DNA of 64,000 bases from Rossellomorea arthrocnemi (GCF_904424705.1 NZ_CAJGBF010000005.1:62001-126000), one strand, 5' to 3'. Shown: positions 1 through 8,052, numbered from the stretch's first letter. Made by a program: numbers and translations. The notes: generated from the sequence alone by a model not told the origin.

Positions 1-1
1 T

Positions 2-139
2 ATCTATGAAAGAGACCCATATTTTAATAGGCTAATATTCTTATATGAAGAAAAATCAGGAAGAAACCCCAGTATAATAACACTTGGTACTTTATGGACT
101 GATTACCAATTGTCGATATGGCGTTATGAGAGTGAGTGA
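2..139 (+). CDS. C-terminal end of an unidentified protein (partial)
   Basis: An open frame enters from the left window edge and stops at TGA 137-139, giving 45 residues that end in WRYESE. No start codon lies in the window, so this is probably the tail of an upstream gene. The tail is rich in aromatic and charged residues and shows no motif I recognise. About 50 bases separate it from the treP promoter, so it is probably not part of the tre operon. It could also be a chance open frame. Confidence 0.4.
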   Translation: MYERDPYFNRLIFLYEEKSGRNPSIITLGTLWTDYQLSIWRYESE

Positions 140-188
140 TTTCTCCTAAAGATATTCATCATCAAAATGAAAACGGCTACACTTTTTA

Positions 189-217
189 TTGACAACTTGT
201 ATATACATGAATACAAT
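189..217 (+). promoter_or_regulatory. Sigma-A promoter of treP with operator in its spacer
   Basis: TTGACA (189-194) and TACAAT (212-217) are separated by exactly 17 bases, a near-consensus vegetative promoter. The spacer contains a TreR-type operator half-palindrome, so a bound repressor would block RNA polymerase directly. Transcription would start about 185 bases before treP, leaving a long leader with a second operator, cre-like sites and a hairpin. Confidence 0.8.
197..208 (+). promoter_or_regulatory. TreR operator 1
   Basis: TTGTATATACAT differs by one base from the palindrome TTGTATATACAA, the TreR-type operator known upstream of Bacillus treP. It lies between the -35 and -10 elements. 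Confidence 0.75.
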
Positions 218-228
218 AGAATCATATC

Positions 229-240
229 TTGTATATACAA
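229..240 (+). promoter_or_regulatory. TreR operator 2
   Basis: This is a perfect TTGTATATACAA palindrome just downstream of the expected transcription start and 32 bases (three helical turns) after operator 1. That spacing would suit cooperative binding or a roadblock by TreR. Confidence 0.8.
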
Positions 241-253
241 CATCCCTATAAAA

Positions 254-268
254 ATGAAAGCGTTTCGT
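254..268 (+). promoter_or_regulatory. Putative CcpA cre site
   Basis: ATGAAAGCGTTTCGT matches the Bacillus cre consensus WTGNAANCGNWNNCW at all but one fixed position. It lies in the treP leader, where CcpA could impose glucose repression on trehalose uptake, as is known for B. subtilis tre. Confidence 0.5.
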
Positions 269-337
269 TCTATTTTTTACGAAAGCATGAACGGAAGCGT
301 TTTTCACATACTATTTAGGGGAATTCCATTAATAGAA

Positions 338-352
338 ATGAAAGCGGGTACA
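338..352 (+). promoter_or_regulatory. Second putative cre site
   Basis: ATGAAAGCGGGTACA matches the cre consensus with one mismatch. A third, poorer match (core GGAAGCGTTTTTC, near 292-304) lies between the two, so the leader holds a cluster of GAAAGCG-type sequences. Confidence 0.4.
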
Positions 353-360
353 ACGCTTTT

Positions 361-385
361 ATGAAAGGTGCCAGACACCTTTCAT
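361..385. repeat. Perfect 10-bp inverted repeat in the treP leader
   Basis: ATGAAAGGTG, a 5-base loop CCAGA, then CACCTTTCAT. It ends 9 bases before the treP ribosome binding site and has no T-tract, so it is not an intrinsic terminator. Its GGTGCCAGACACC core resembles short palindromes scattered in intergenic DNA of many Bacillus genomes. It may be a REP-like unit or a leader hairpin affecting treP translation. Confidence 0.5.
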
Positions 386-406
386 CATTCCAAGGGAGGG
401 AATTTC

Positions 407-1822
407 ATGAGCGTGAAACGTGAAGACGTTCTCGAAATCATTGAAGCGATTGGCGGCAAGGATAATATCCGCACGGCCACTCACTGTGTGACTCGTCTAC
501 GGCTGGTGCTGAATGATGAGAAAAAGGTTGATAAAGAAAGATTAGAGGCAATTGATCTGGTGAAGGGGTCCTTCTCTTCCAATGGTCAGTTCCAGGTTGT
601 CATTGGACAGGGCCTTGTGAATAAAGCGTATCAAATGCTGGCAGAAGAAACGGGGATCGAGCAGGCATCGAAGCAGGATGTAAAGGATGCTGCGACTCAA
701 AACCTGAATCCCCTGCAGCGTGCGATCAAAGTACTGGCGGATATCTTCATTCCGATCCTGCCGGCGATCGTAACGGCCGGTTTGTTGATGGGTCTGAATA
801 ATATCCTGACCGGGCCGGACATCTTTTTTGACAAAAAATCAGTCATTGATGTGTACCCTCAATGGGCAGATCTCACGAACATCATTAACTTGATTGCGAA
901 TACCGCATTCGTGTTCCTGCCGGGACTCATTGGTTGGTCGGCGGTTAAACGTTTTGGTGGTAGCCCGCTCCTCGGTATAGTACTCGGATTGATGCTTGTG
1001 CATCCTGACTTATTGAATGCTTGGTCATACGGTTCTGCCGAAAAGATTCCAACTTGGAACTTGTTCGGTTTGGAAGTCGACAAAATCGGGTACCAGGGAC
1101 AAGTATTACCGATCTTATTTGCTTCATTATTATTAGCGAAAATCGAAAAATTCCTGGATAAACGGGTCCATGACTCGATCAAGTTATTGGTTGTCGCTCC
1201 TGTAGCGTTATTGATTACTGGCTTCGCAGCCTTTATTCTAATTGGACCAGTGACATTCTTCATCGGTAACATGCTGACAGACAGTGTCGTTTGGGTGTTC
1301 GATCACGTTTCTTGGTTAGGTGGTCTCTTATACGGTGGTTTATACGCTGTGATGGTTATCACGGGAATGCACCATACGTTCCTGGCAGTGGACTTACAGC
1401 TTGTCTCAAACGCAGGCGGGACATTCTTATGGCCGATCCTGGCATTATCCAATATCGCTCAAGGATCCGCAGCACTTGCCATGATGTTTGTCGCGAAGAA
1501 AGAAAACGAAAAACTGCGCGGCTTGGCAGGAACCTCTGCCCTATCCGCATATCTCGGCATTACAGAGCCTGCCATGTTCGGGGTTAACTTGCGGTACAAG
1601 TACCCGTTCATCTCAGCATTGATTGGTTCTGCCATCGGTGGTGTGCTACTCGCCATGACCGGGACGAAAGCATTCTCCATCGGTGTCGGTGGACTGCCTG
1701 GTATCCTTTCCATCAAATCGGAATATTGGGTGCCGTTTGCCATCGGTATGGTCATCGCCGTCGTCGTACCATTCGTGTTGACCATGATCTGGTCCAAATT
1801 CAGCAAAAACGAAGTAGCCTGA
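407..1822 (+). CDS. treP: Trehalose-specific PTS enzyme IIBC
   Basis: This membrane permease imports trehalose and phosphorylates it to trehalose-6-phosphate, taking phosphate from HPr through a IIA protein encoded elsewhere. The 471 residues comprise an N-terminal EIIB domain (about 1-90) with the phospho-accepting cysteine in HCVTRLR (Cys27), a linker, and a EIIC domain (about 105-460) with roughly ten membrane segments. There is no IIA domain, as in B. subtilis TreP. I chose the ATG at 407 because GGGAGGG precedes it by 6 bases and the protein then begins at the EIIB fold. An in-frame ATG at 368 would add 13 unlikely residues. It forms an operon with treA. Confidence 0.93.
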   Translation: MSVKREDVLEIIEAIGGKDNIRTATHCVTRLRLVLNDEKKVDKERLEAIDLVKGSFSSNGQFQVVIGQGLVNKAYQMLAEETGIEQASKQDVKDAATQNLNPLQRAIKVLADIFIPILPAIVTAGLLMGLNNILTGPDIFFDKKSVIDVYPQWADLTNIINLIANTAFVFLPGLIGWSAVKRFGGSPLLGIVLGLMLVHPDLLNAWSYGSAEKIPTWNLFGLEVDKIGYQGQVLPILFASLLLAKIEKFLDKRVHDSIKLLVVAPVALLITGFAAFILIGPVTFFIGNMLTDSVVWVFDHVSWLGGLLYGGLYAVMVITGMHHTFLAVDLQLVSNAGGTFLWPILALSNIAQGSAALAMMFVAKKENEKLRGLAGTSALSAYLGITEPAMFGVNLRYKYPFISALIGSAIGGVLLAMTGTKAFSIGVGGLPGILSIKSEYWVPFAIGMVIAVVVPFVLTMIWSKFSKNEVA

Positions 1823-1845
1823 TAGAGAGAGAAAACAGTTGCACT

Positions 1846-1863
1846 AACTTGTATATACAAGTT
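1846..1863. promoter_or_regulatory. Perfect TreR-type operator between treP and treA
   Basis: AACTTGTATATACAAGTT is a perfect 18-bp palindrome containing the same TTGTATATACAA core as the two sites upstream of treP. It lies 24 bases after the treP stop. It may mark a separate treA promoter or act as a roadblock within the operon. Confidence 0.75.
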
Positions 1864-1871
1864 AAAATGAG

Positions 1872-1931
1872 GGGGACAAATCCATTCTTACCACTTACCT
1901 ATAAAGGACAGTGATGGGGATGTTTGTCCCC
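1872..1931. other. Inverted repeat in the treP-treA gap
   Basis: GGGGACAAA (1872-1880) and TTTGTCCCC (1923-1931) form a 9-bp inverted repeat with a 42-base loop, followed by TTTTGG. It could be a weak attenuator or another small repeat element. The 343-base gap between treP and treA also holds an operator and three REP-like sequences, and I see no gene in it. Confidence 0.4.
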
Positions 1932-1953
1932 TTTTGGTTGTAGGGTGGTTGTA

Positions 1954-2041
1954 GAGGGACGGACCTTCAAATCTGCTATATTTGAAGCGTCTTTTCCTAT
2001 GAAATAAGGGTTTATGAAGTAGTGTGGAAGGTCCGTCCCTC
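1954..2041. repeat. Inverted pair of REP-like elements (GAGGGACGGACCTTC)
   Basis: GAGGGACGGACCTTC (1954-1968) and its exact reverse complement (2027-2041) face each other across 58 bases. The core GGGACGGACC recurs in many places after 53 kb, next to a RAYT transposase gene. Paired inverted copies are typical of REP/BIME elements. Confidence 0.75.
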
Positions 2042-2122
2042 CACAAACCCAGACCCATAAATAACAAATCCCATAAGAGCAATGTTTATATGTAATATAA
2101 TTGGCGGATGAGTAGGAAATGT

Positions 2123-2136
2123 GAGGTCCGTCCCTC
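2123..2136. repeat. REP-like element just before treA
   Basis: GAGGTCCGTCCCTC is a 14-bp copy of the REP-like core. It ends about 10 bases before the AAGGATGG sequence that probably serves as the treA ribosome binding site. Confidence 0.75.
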
Positions 2137-2165
2137 AAAAATATGTGAAGGATGGTGTGTGGTGT

Positions 2166-3851
2166 ATGAAGCAGCCTTGGTGGAAGAAGTCGGTTGTGTA
2201 TCAGATTTATCCGAAGAGTTTTTATGATACGTCGGGGAATGGTGTTGGGGATATTAAGGGGATTACGGAGAAGCTTGATTATTTGAAGAAGCTTGGGATT
2301 GATGTGGTGTGGATTACGCCTATTTATACGTCTCCTCAGAATGATAACGGTTATGACATTAGCGATTATTTCAATATTCACGATGAGTACGGGACGATGG
2401 AGGATTTCGATGAGCTTCTGGAGGAAGCCCACTCCCGCGGCATCAAAATCATCATGGATATCGTGATCAACCATACGTCGACGGAGAATCAGTGGTTCAT
2501 CGAGTCGCGGAAGTCGAAAGACAATGAATACCGTGACTTCTATATATGGAAGGACGGCAAACCGGATGGTTCCGAGCCGACGAACTGGCAGTCAAAGTTC
2601 GGCGGCAACGCCTGGCAGTACGATGAAGAAACAGGTCAGTACTATCTTCACCTCTTTGATGTGACTCAGGCTGACTTGAATTGGGAGAACGATGAGGTCC
2701 GCAGGAAGCTCTATGATATGATGCATTTCTGGCTGAAAAAAGGCGTAGACGGTTTCCGTCTGGACGTAATCAATCTTATTTCCAAGGATCAGGACTTTCC
2801 GGACGATGACGGATCCGTCGCACCTGGAGACGGACGCAAGTATTACACAGACGGTCCCAATGTCCACGATTACATGCAGGAAATGAACGAGGAAGTCTTC
2901 TCTCAATACGACATCATGACCGTGGGGGAAATGTCTTCCACCACCATCAATCACTGTATCAAGTATTCCAAACCTGAACGCAACGAACTCAGCATGACGT
3001 TCAACTTTCACCATCTGAAGGTGGATTATCCAAACGGGGAAAAATGGTCGGTGGCAGACTTCGACTTCCTGAAGCTGAAGGAGATCCTTTCTACCTGGCA
3101 GCATGAAATGCACGAGGGAGGCGGCTGGAACGCCCTCTTCTGGTGTAACCATGACCAACCGCGCATCGTGTCCCGCTATGGGGAAGACGGGAAATACCGT
3201 AGCGAATCGGCTAAGATGCTCGCCACTACAATCCATATGATGCAAGGAACCCCTTATATCTATCAAGGGGAAGAATTCGGGATGACGAATCCGAAATTCA
3301 CGAGCATCGATGAGTACCGTGACGTAGAGTCCCTTAATACCTTCAACATTTTGAAGGAACAAGGACAAGCGGAAGAAGAGATTCTGGAAATCCTTCGCCA
3401 TAAATCCCGGGACAACTCACGTACACCAGTCCAATGGAACCGTGAAGAAAATGCCGGGTTTACGAGCGGCACACCCTGGATCCCTGTTGCGAAAAACTAT
3501 AAGGAAGTAAACGCGGAACAAGCACTGGAAGATGAAAACTCAATCTTCTATCACTACCAGAAGCTGAACCGCCTCCGCAAGGAATTTGACATCATCATCG
3601 ACGGCGACTATCAGCTGATTCTGAAAGATCACCCTGACATTTTCGCCTATATACGCAATGGTGACGGGGAAAAACTCCTTGCGCTGAATAACTTCTATGG
3701 TCACGAGACAGAGTTCACCATGCCTATTGAAGTGGACGTGGAAGGCTGGACGAGTGAGATCCTGATATCGAATTATGAAGATACTTCGAATCTCTATGAA
3801 AAAGTCACGCTTCGTCCTTACGAGTCAGTTGTCTTCAGGTTTACAAAATAA
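2166..3851 (+). CDS. treA: Trehalose-6-phosphate hydrolase (phospho-alpha-1,1-glucosidase)
   Basis: This cytoplasmic GH13 enzyme splits trehalose-6-phosphate into glucose and glucose-6-phosphate after TreP import. It has 561 residues, the size of B. subtilis TreA. The (beta/alpha)8 barrel motifs are visible: DIVINH near residue 98, GFRLDVINL near 200 with the nucleophile Asp, TVGEMSS with the acid/base Glu, and NHDQPR with the transition-state Asp. I start at the ATG opening MKQPWWKK, the family's usual N-terminus. An upstream in-frame ATG at 2121 would run through a REP-like element. The first ~58 codons end almost entirely in G or T, unlike the rest of the gene. Confidence 0.93.
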   Translation: MKQPWWKKSVVYQIYPKSFYDTSGNGVGDIKGITEKLDYLKKLGIDVVWITPIYTSPQNDNGYDISDYFNIHDEYGTMEDFDELLEEAHSRGIKIIMDIVINHTSTENQWFIESRKSKDNEYRDFYIWKDGKPDGSEPTNWQSKFGGNAWQYDEETGQYYLHLFDVTQADLNWENDEVRRKLYDMMHFWLKKGVDGFRLDVINLISKDQDFPDDDGSVAPGDGRKYYTDGPNVHDYMQEMNEEVFSQYDIMTVGEMSSTTINHCIKYSKPERNELSMTFNFHHLKVDYPNGEKWSVADFDFLKLKEILSTWQHEMHEGGGWNALFWCNHDQPRIVSRYGEDGKYRSESAKMLATTIHMMQGTPYIYQGEEFGMTNPKFTSIDEYRDVESLNTFNILKEQGQAEEEILEILRHKSRDNSRTPVQWNREENAGFTSGTPWIPVAKNYKEVNAEQALEDENSIFYHYQKLNRLRKEFDIIIDGDYQLILKDHPDIFAYIRNGDGEKLLALNNFYGHETEFTMPIEVDVEGWTSEILISNYEDTSNLYEKVTLRPYESVVFRFTK

Positions 3852-3863
3852 GAAGGCATAAGA

Positions 3864-3894
3864 GGCATTGTCCACTAAAGGCAATGCCTTTTTC
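3864..3894 (+). terminator. Intrinsic terminator of the treP-treA operon
   Basis: AGGCATTG (3864-3871) pairs with CAATGCCT (3883-3890), followed by TTTTT. It lies 13 bases after the treA stop, so treR is not cotranscribed by default. Confidence 0.8.
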
Positions 3895-3973
3895 ACCTGC
3901 TTAAACAGTGTTAAAAACCCATAATTTGGGTAAAGGGTAGTTAGTTCACAAAACCCTTACCAGGAGGATTCAT

Positions 3974-4210
3974 ATGTTCTCAGATCAACCGTCTCTTAGA
4001 AAAACGATCCGGATCGGACTGCTTGTGTTTGCCCTCATGGCCATCATCAGCGGGACGCTGCCACTCGTCCTCATCAGTCCTGGGATTCTTTCCGGCACAG
4101 CCATGCCCGACCGGTTTCCGGCGTTCGCCATCATTGCTGTCGCCAACTACAGTTTTGCTATCATTTTATTATTGGTACGATCGAAATTTCTCAAAGTCAG
4201 GAGTGGATGA
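3974..4210 (+). CDS. Small two-helix membrane protein, unknown function
   Basis: This 78-residue protein starts at an ATG preceded by AGGAGG with good spacing. Hydrophobic stretches at about residues 13-38 and 49-68 suggest two membrane helices separated by a short PGILSGTAMPDR loop, with basic ends (RKTIR and RSKFLKVRSG) on the cytoplasmic side. I do not recognise the family. It sits between treA and a convergent lipoprotein gene, bounded by terminators on both sides, so it is probably monocistronic. No promoter is obvious in the short upstream gap. Confidence 0.65.
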   Translation: MFSDQPSLRKTIRIGLLVFALMAIISGTLPLVLISPGILSGTAMPDRFPAFAIIAVANYSFAIILLLVRSKFLKVRSG

Positions 4211-4235
4211 GTCGTCTCCAATTGAATCAAAAATA

Positions 4236-4261
4236 AAAGGCTGTGCCCGGGCACAGCCTTT
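4236..4261. terminator. Bidirectional terminator
   Basis: AAAGGCTGTGCCC and GGGCACAGCCTTT form a perfect palindrome between the convergent small membrane gene and the lipoprotein gene, with A-rich DNA on the left and T-rich DNA on the right. Confidence 0.8.
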
Positions 4262-4265
4262 CACT

Positions 4266-4877
4266 TTATTCCGTCGCTTCCTCTTCTCCTTCACTTGCCA
4301 GGAAGAAAATCGCTGCAACCTTCCATCCATCTTCTTTATTATGGAAGACGGTTACCTGCTTCCCTGAACGGGTCACCTCTTTATCACTGTTCGGGTCCTT
4401 CGTCGTTGCTTTGATTTCTGCATAGACATCCGCTTTTTTGCCGGATGCATAGTTGATGATCTTCACATTATCCACGGTACGCTTAGAATCGACGGAATCA
4501 AAGATCTGCTTCACGTAGCGCTCTTCATCCTCGTACTTAAAGTTTACCGGTGTCTTCGAGATGACACTCATGTATGTCTTGAAATCCTCTTCGTTAAAGG
4601 CGTTGATATATTGATCAAAGGCTGCGTTGATCGCCGTCTTGTCTTCATCCGGAATCCCTTCCGCTTCTTCCAGGGCGCTTGCATCTTCTACGACCTGCGT
4701 CATCTGATTCAGAGATGCCGCCTCATCTGTCGCAGGATCTTCACTCGGGCTGACCTCTTCTGTCTTCTTTGCCGTGTCTTTTTCTTCCTTCTTTTCTTCG
4801 TCTGCCCCACAAGCACCCAATAATAATGTGCTCATGCCAATTCCCAACATGATTTTCTTCCAATGCTGTTTCGACAA
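4266..4877 (-). CDS. Lipoprotein with NTF2-like C-terminal domain, unknown function
   Basis: The 203-residue product opens with a lipoprotein signal (KKIMLGIGMSTLLLGAC), with lipidation expected at the Cys of LLGAC. A charged linker (EEKKEEKDTAKKTEE) follows, and then a ~120-residue alpha+beta region (INAAFDQYINAFNEEDFKTY...) resembling NTF2/SnoaL-like secreted domains. It would be anchored on the outer face of the membrane. The start is TTG with AAGGGTGAA a few bases upstream; no ATG is available in that position. Its ligand or role cannot be read from the sequence. It is transcribed divergently from treR. Confidence 0.75.
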   Translation of the reverse strand: MSKQHWKKIMLGIGMSTLLLGACGADEEKKEEKDTAKKTEEVSPSEDPATDEAASLNQMTQVVEDASALEEAEGIPDEDKTAINAAFDQYINAFNEEDFKTYMSVISKTPVNFKYEDEERYVKQIFDSVDSKRTVDNVKIINYASGKKADVYAEIKATTKDPNSDKEVTRSGKQVTVFHNKEDGWKVAAIFFLASEGEEEATE

Positions 4878-4995
4878 TGCTCTTCACCCTTTTCTAAAAT
4901 TTGCGCTATCTCCATTCTATTGAAAATATTCACAACACTCAAGTTGAATCTCATTACCTCCCATTAATTATGGTAAAATAATAGCAGGTGATATT

Positions 4996-5718
4996 ATGAC
5001 GAAAAGCAATAAATACAGACAAATCTTCGAGGATCTCTCTGAAAAAATACAGAATGGCACGTATAAAGCCAATTCGATCCTGCCATCGGAAAACGAGCTG
5101 ACGGTCATCTACTCCACTTCCCGTGAGACTATTCGTAAAGCGCTTACATTGTTAGCGCAAAAAGGACTCATTCAAAAGCTGCGAGGAAAAGGATCCCTCG
5201 TGCTCGATGTGTCCCGGATGAGCTTTCCGATTTCAGGTCTCGTAAGCTTTAAGGAACTCCAGACATCCATGGGTCGGGATCATATAGAGACGTTCGTTCA
5301 CGACTTCGGATTGATCCGTGCCGATGAGCAGGTCTCTACTCAACTCGAGACTACCCGTGATGCTGAAGTATGGAAGGTCGTCCGCTCCCGTAAGATCGGC
5401 GGTGAAAAGATCATCCTGGACAAGTCCTATTTTCTGAAAGAACAGGTCCCTCTGCTGACGAAAGACATATGCGAGAACTCCATTTATGAATATCTTGAAG
5501 GGGAACTCCAATTACCCATCGATTTTGCAAAAAAAGAGATCGTAGTGGAAGAGTGTACAGATGAAGACCGGGAATACCTTGACCTGAACGAATATGAACA
5601 TGTCGTCGTCGTCAAAAACTATGTACATCTGAAGGATGCGACGTTGTTCGAGTATACAGAATCGCGCCACCGGCTGGATATGTTCCGATTTGTTGATTTT
5701 GCACGGAGAAAGCATTAA
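4996..5718 (+). CDS. treR: Trehalose operon repressor, GntR/HutC family
   Basis: The 240-residue regulator has an N-terminal winged helix (about 1-70; the recognition region includes LPSENELTVIYSTSRETIRKAL) and a C-terminal UTRA effector domain (about 90-235). By homology to B. subtilis TreR it represses treP-treA and is released by trehalose-6-phosphate. The TTGTATATACAA palindromes near 197, 229 and 1846 are its likely targets. Unlike the contiguous B. subtilis treP-treA-treR order, two unrelated genes and terminators separate treR here. No such palindrome lies directly upstream of it, so autorepression is not evident. CAGGTGATATT precedes the ATG. Confidence 0.88.
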   Translation: MTKSNKYRQIFEDLSEKIQNGTYKANSILPSENELTVIYSTSRETIRKALTLLAQKGLIQKLRGKGSLVLDVSRMSFPISGLVSFKELQTSMGRDHIETFVHDFGLIRADEQVSTQLETTRDAEVWKVVRSRKIGGEKIILDKSYFLKEQVPLLTKDICENSIYEYLEGELQLPIDFAKKEIVVEECTDEDREYLDLNEYEHVVVVKNYVHLKDATLFEYTESRHRLDMFRFVDFARRKH

Positions 5719-5724
5719 GTGGTT

Positions 5725-5755
5725 CCACTTCCTGGATTGGGGAGTGGGTTTTTTG
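5725..5755 (+). terminator. Terminator after treR
   Basis: CCACTTCC pairs with GGGAGTGG (one wobble pair), followed by GTTTTTTG, just after the treR stop. Confidence 0.65.
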
Positions 5756-5829
5756 TTTTATTAGAAGTACCTGCCGGGAGTACCACTTTTTCTAGTTGCT
5801 TTGAATAAGGAACATTCGACAATCTGGAA

Positions 5830-7050
5830 TGATTATTTGATATCTCGCCTGATTATTTCAAATCTCGCACGATTAATCCCTATCCCGCTTGATTATCTTA
5901 AATCCGGCATGATCCTCTTCAAATCCCGCATGATTCCTCCGCGAGGTTGACCCAAACAGGAGAATCCGACTCCAAAACGGCCCACAATCCCCATACCGGA
6001 CCACTCTTTCAGCTAAAACAGACAATCTAAAGATGAAATCCGTTTGGAAGGGGATCAAAACCAAAGATACACTGTTTAGGGAACCGAGCATCTGCCTGTT
6101 GAGGGAGAAGGGAATTTAAAGCCTGAGGAGCATAGCCGTGGGAACGTATAGAGATTTTTCGACACTGAGGAACGATTATCTGAAATCCCGCATGATTCAT
6201 CACAATGCCGCTTGAAAAAACCATAACCCGCACGATTATCCTACATCCGGCATGATCCTCTTCAAATCCCGCATGATTCCTCCGCGAGGTTGACCCAAAC
6301 AGGGGAATCCGATTCCAAAACGGCCGTATATCCCCATACCGGATCATACTCTCAGCTAAAACAGACAATCTAATGAAGAAATTCGTTTGGAAGGGGATCA
6401 AAACCAAAGATACACTGTTTAGGGAACCGGGCATCTGCCTGTTGAGGAGAAGGGAACCTGAAGCCTGAGGAGCATAGCCATGGGAACGTATAGAGATTTT
6501 TCGACACTGAGGAACGATTATCTGAAATCCCGCTTGATTCATCACAATGCCGCTTGAAAAAACCATAACCCGCACGATTATCCTACATCCGGCATGATCC
6601 TCTTCAAATCCCGCATGATTCATCCGCGAGGTTGACCCAAACAGGAGAATCCGACTCCAAAACGGCCCACAATCCCCATCCCGGACCACTCTTTCAGCTA
6701 AAACAGACAATCTAAAGAAGAAATTTGTTTAAAAATGAATCAAAAAAGCAAAAATACTCTGTTTAAGGAACAAGAGCATCTGCCTGTTGACAAAGAAGAG
6801 ACCTCGAATCATGTTTGCTGCGTATCAAGAAAATTCGACACCTAGGCACGATTATCTGAAATCCCGCATGATTCATCACAATCTCGCATGAATAACTCAT
6901 AACCCGCACGATTATCCTCCATCCGGCATGATCCCCTTCAAATCCCGCTTGATTCCTCCGCGAGGTTGACCCAAACAGGGGAATCCGACTCCAAAGCGGC
7001 CCACAATCCCCATCCCGGACCACGCTCTACAGCTAAAACAGACAATCTTA
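5830..7050. repeat. Tandem array of four ~340-bp non-coding units
   Basis: A long unit is repeated four times. Matching points lie near 5845, 6187, 6529 and 6863, giving periods of 342, 342 and 334 bases. Each unit begins with four or five short motifs spaced about 20-22 bases, of the form C(C/T)CGC(A/T)(T/C)GATT. A conserved block (CCGCGAGGTTGACCCAAACA ... CAGCTAAAACAGACAATCT) follows, and then a more variable tail. Copies 1 to 3 are close to identical over long stretches and copy 4 degenerates after 7050. Minus-strand frames stay open across parts of the array, but they have no ribosome binding site and only reproduce the repeat. Nothing else is visible between treR and 7150. Confidence 0.85.
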
Positions 7051-7155
7051 AACTAAGAACTGACCAGAAAGAGATCAAATTTGTAGAGAAACTGGATTTA
7101 AGGATAGATCCTCCTCCTGTTGCGGGACTACTACAATGACTGAAACAAAAAAATA

Positions 7156-7190
7156 AGATTAGCCCGTCAATACAATGCCCGGACTAATCT
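7156..7190. terminator. Terminator downstream of the sipW operon
   Basis: AGATTAG (7156-7162) pairs with CTAATCT (7184-7190), with inner CCCG/CCGG contacts. A-rich DNA on the left gives the U-tract for the minus-strand transcript that ends at 7196. Confidence 0.7.
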
Positions 7191-7195
7191 ATTTT

Positions 7196-7999
7196 TCATT
7201 CATCAGCTATGCTATTGGTTTGTTCCGACTCTTCTTCTTCCACTTGCTTCTCTTCGGGTACTTCTTCCTTTATTACGTTTTCTTCAGGTTTCTCATTATT
7301 CGTTGCAGCCTCTTCTTCTACTTGAGGTTTGTCTGCCGGCTTTTCCTCCTGCTCCGGTTCTTCGACTGCAGGTGGCGGCTCCTCTTCTTTATCTTCTACT
7401 TTTACAGGGGGTTCTTCTGCTTCCTTCTCAGGTTCAGCCTGTTCCGGTTCATCTACATTTGTTTCATCTTGATCCTTTGGTTTTTCCTCCACTTTACTTT
7501 CATCCGGTTCCGGCACAATCGTTTCTTTCAATTGGTTTGAGTCTACCGCGACGCTATGGGTTTCATCGACATAGTTGACAAATCCTTTGATGTGGTAGGT
7601 CAATGAGGTTGCCTCACACCCGCCGGTCAAGTCGGTGATAGCATCCGGTGCGGTTTGAAAGGATTCACCCGGTTTCAGTTTTTGACTGGTGATCTGTTCC
7701 TCTCCGCTTCCGGATTGAAGGGAGATGGTTATCTTCGTATTCATATCCGATAGATTTTTGACAGATAGTGAGTGTTCAATGGAGCAGTTGCTTCCATACT
7801 GCACGTCTGAGGATTGAATGTGCAGCAAGTCTTCCGTTGTTGCATTCTGGATGGTTCCGGATGCACTCGTTCCTGATGTGAACCATGCATAAGTGACTGG
7901 TATGGAAGTTGAAATGAAATAGATGGAGGAAAGGATAAGGAAGGTGCAGATCATGATAAGGGTGCCATTCCCTTTAAATCCATTATGTAGCGATTTCAT
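7196..7999 (-). CDS. TasA/camelysin-like secreted protein with long acidic tail
   Basis: This is the third gene of a minus-strand operon after sipW and tasA. The 267-residue protein has a basic N-terminus and a hydrophobic segment (about 12-36), followed by YAWFTSGTSASGTI. That is the same junction as in the neighbouring TasA (YSWFTSSTSATGTI), which marks it as a likely SipW substrate. A beta-rich domain with two cysteines (about 72 and 129) extends to about 160. The last ~105 residues are Pro/Glu/Lys-rich low complexity, such as PEQAEPEKEAEEPP. It may be an accessory matrix protein, occupying the partner role that TapA has in B. subtilis, but I see no TapA similarity. AAAGGAG precedes the ATG. 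Confidence 0.8.
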   Translation of the reverse strand: MKSLHNGFKGNGTLIMICTFLILSSIYFISTSIPVTYAWFTSGTSASGTIQNATTEDLLHIQSSDVQYGSNCSIEHSLSVKNLSDMNTKITISLQSGSGEEQITSQKLKPGESFQTAPDAITDLTGGCEATSLTYHIKGFVNYVDETHSVAVDSNQLKETIVPEPDESKVEEKPKDQDETNVDEPEQAEPEKEAEEPPVKVEDKEEEPPPAVEEPEQEEKPADKPQVEEEAATNNEKPEENVIKEEVPEEKQVEEEESEQTNSIADE

Positions 8000-8016
8000 T
8001 CAATTCTCCTTTCAAT

Positions 8017-8052
8017 AAAGATAGGCAGCCTGAGAGCGACTGCCCCATCTTT
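8017..8052 (-). other. Intercistronic stem-loop between tasA and the acidic-tail gene
   Basis: On the minus strand AAAGAT, GGCAG ... CTGCC and ATCTTT form a two-part stem with a weak U-rich end. It lies between the tasA stop and the next gene's ribosome binding site. It could partly terminate or protect the tasA message, giving less of the downstream protein. Confidence 0.5.

Noticed and set aside
167-364. 65-residue plus-strand frame before treP
   Set aside because: It runs through the treP promoter, operators and cre-like sites and has no ribosome binding site.
2592-3401. 269-residue frame antisense to treA
   Set aside because: It lies wholly inside a well-supported GH13 gene and has no ribosome binding site or recognisable domain.
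6027-6710. Long minus-strand open frame across the array (and shorter ones at 5873-6091 and 6763-7023)
   Set aside because: There are no ribosome binding sites. The protein only reproduces the DNA repeat (NHAGF... blocks), and the frames end where the repeats change. Better explained as non-coding repeat DNA.
5830-7050. CRISPR-like array of short repeats
   Set aside because: The ~20-bp motifs vary, the sequence between them is itself repeated in every 340-bp unit, and no cas genes are near. It is a nested tandem repeat, not a repeat-spacer array.
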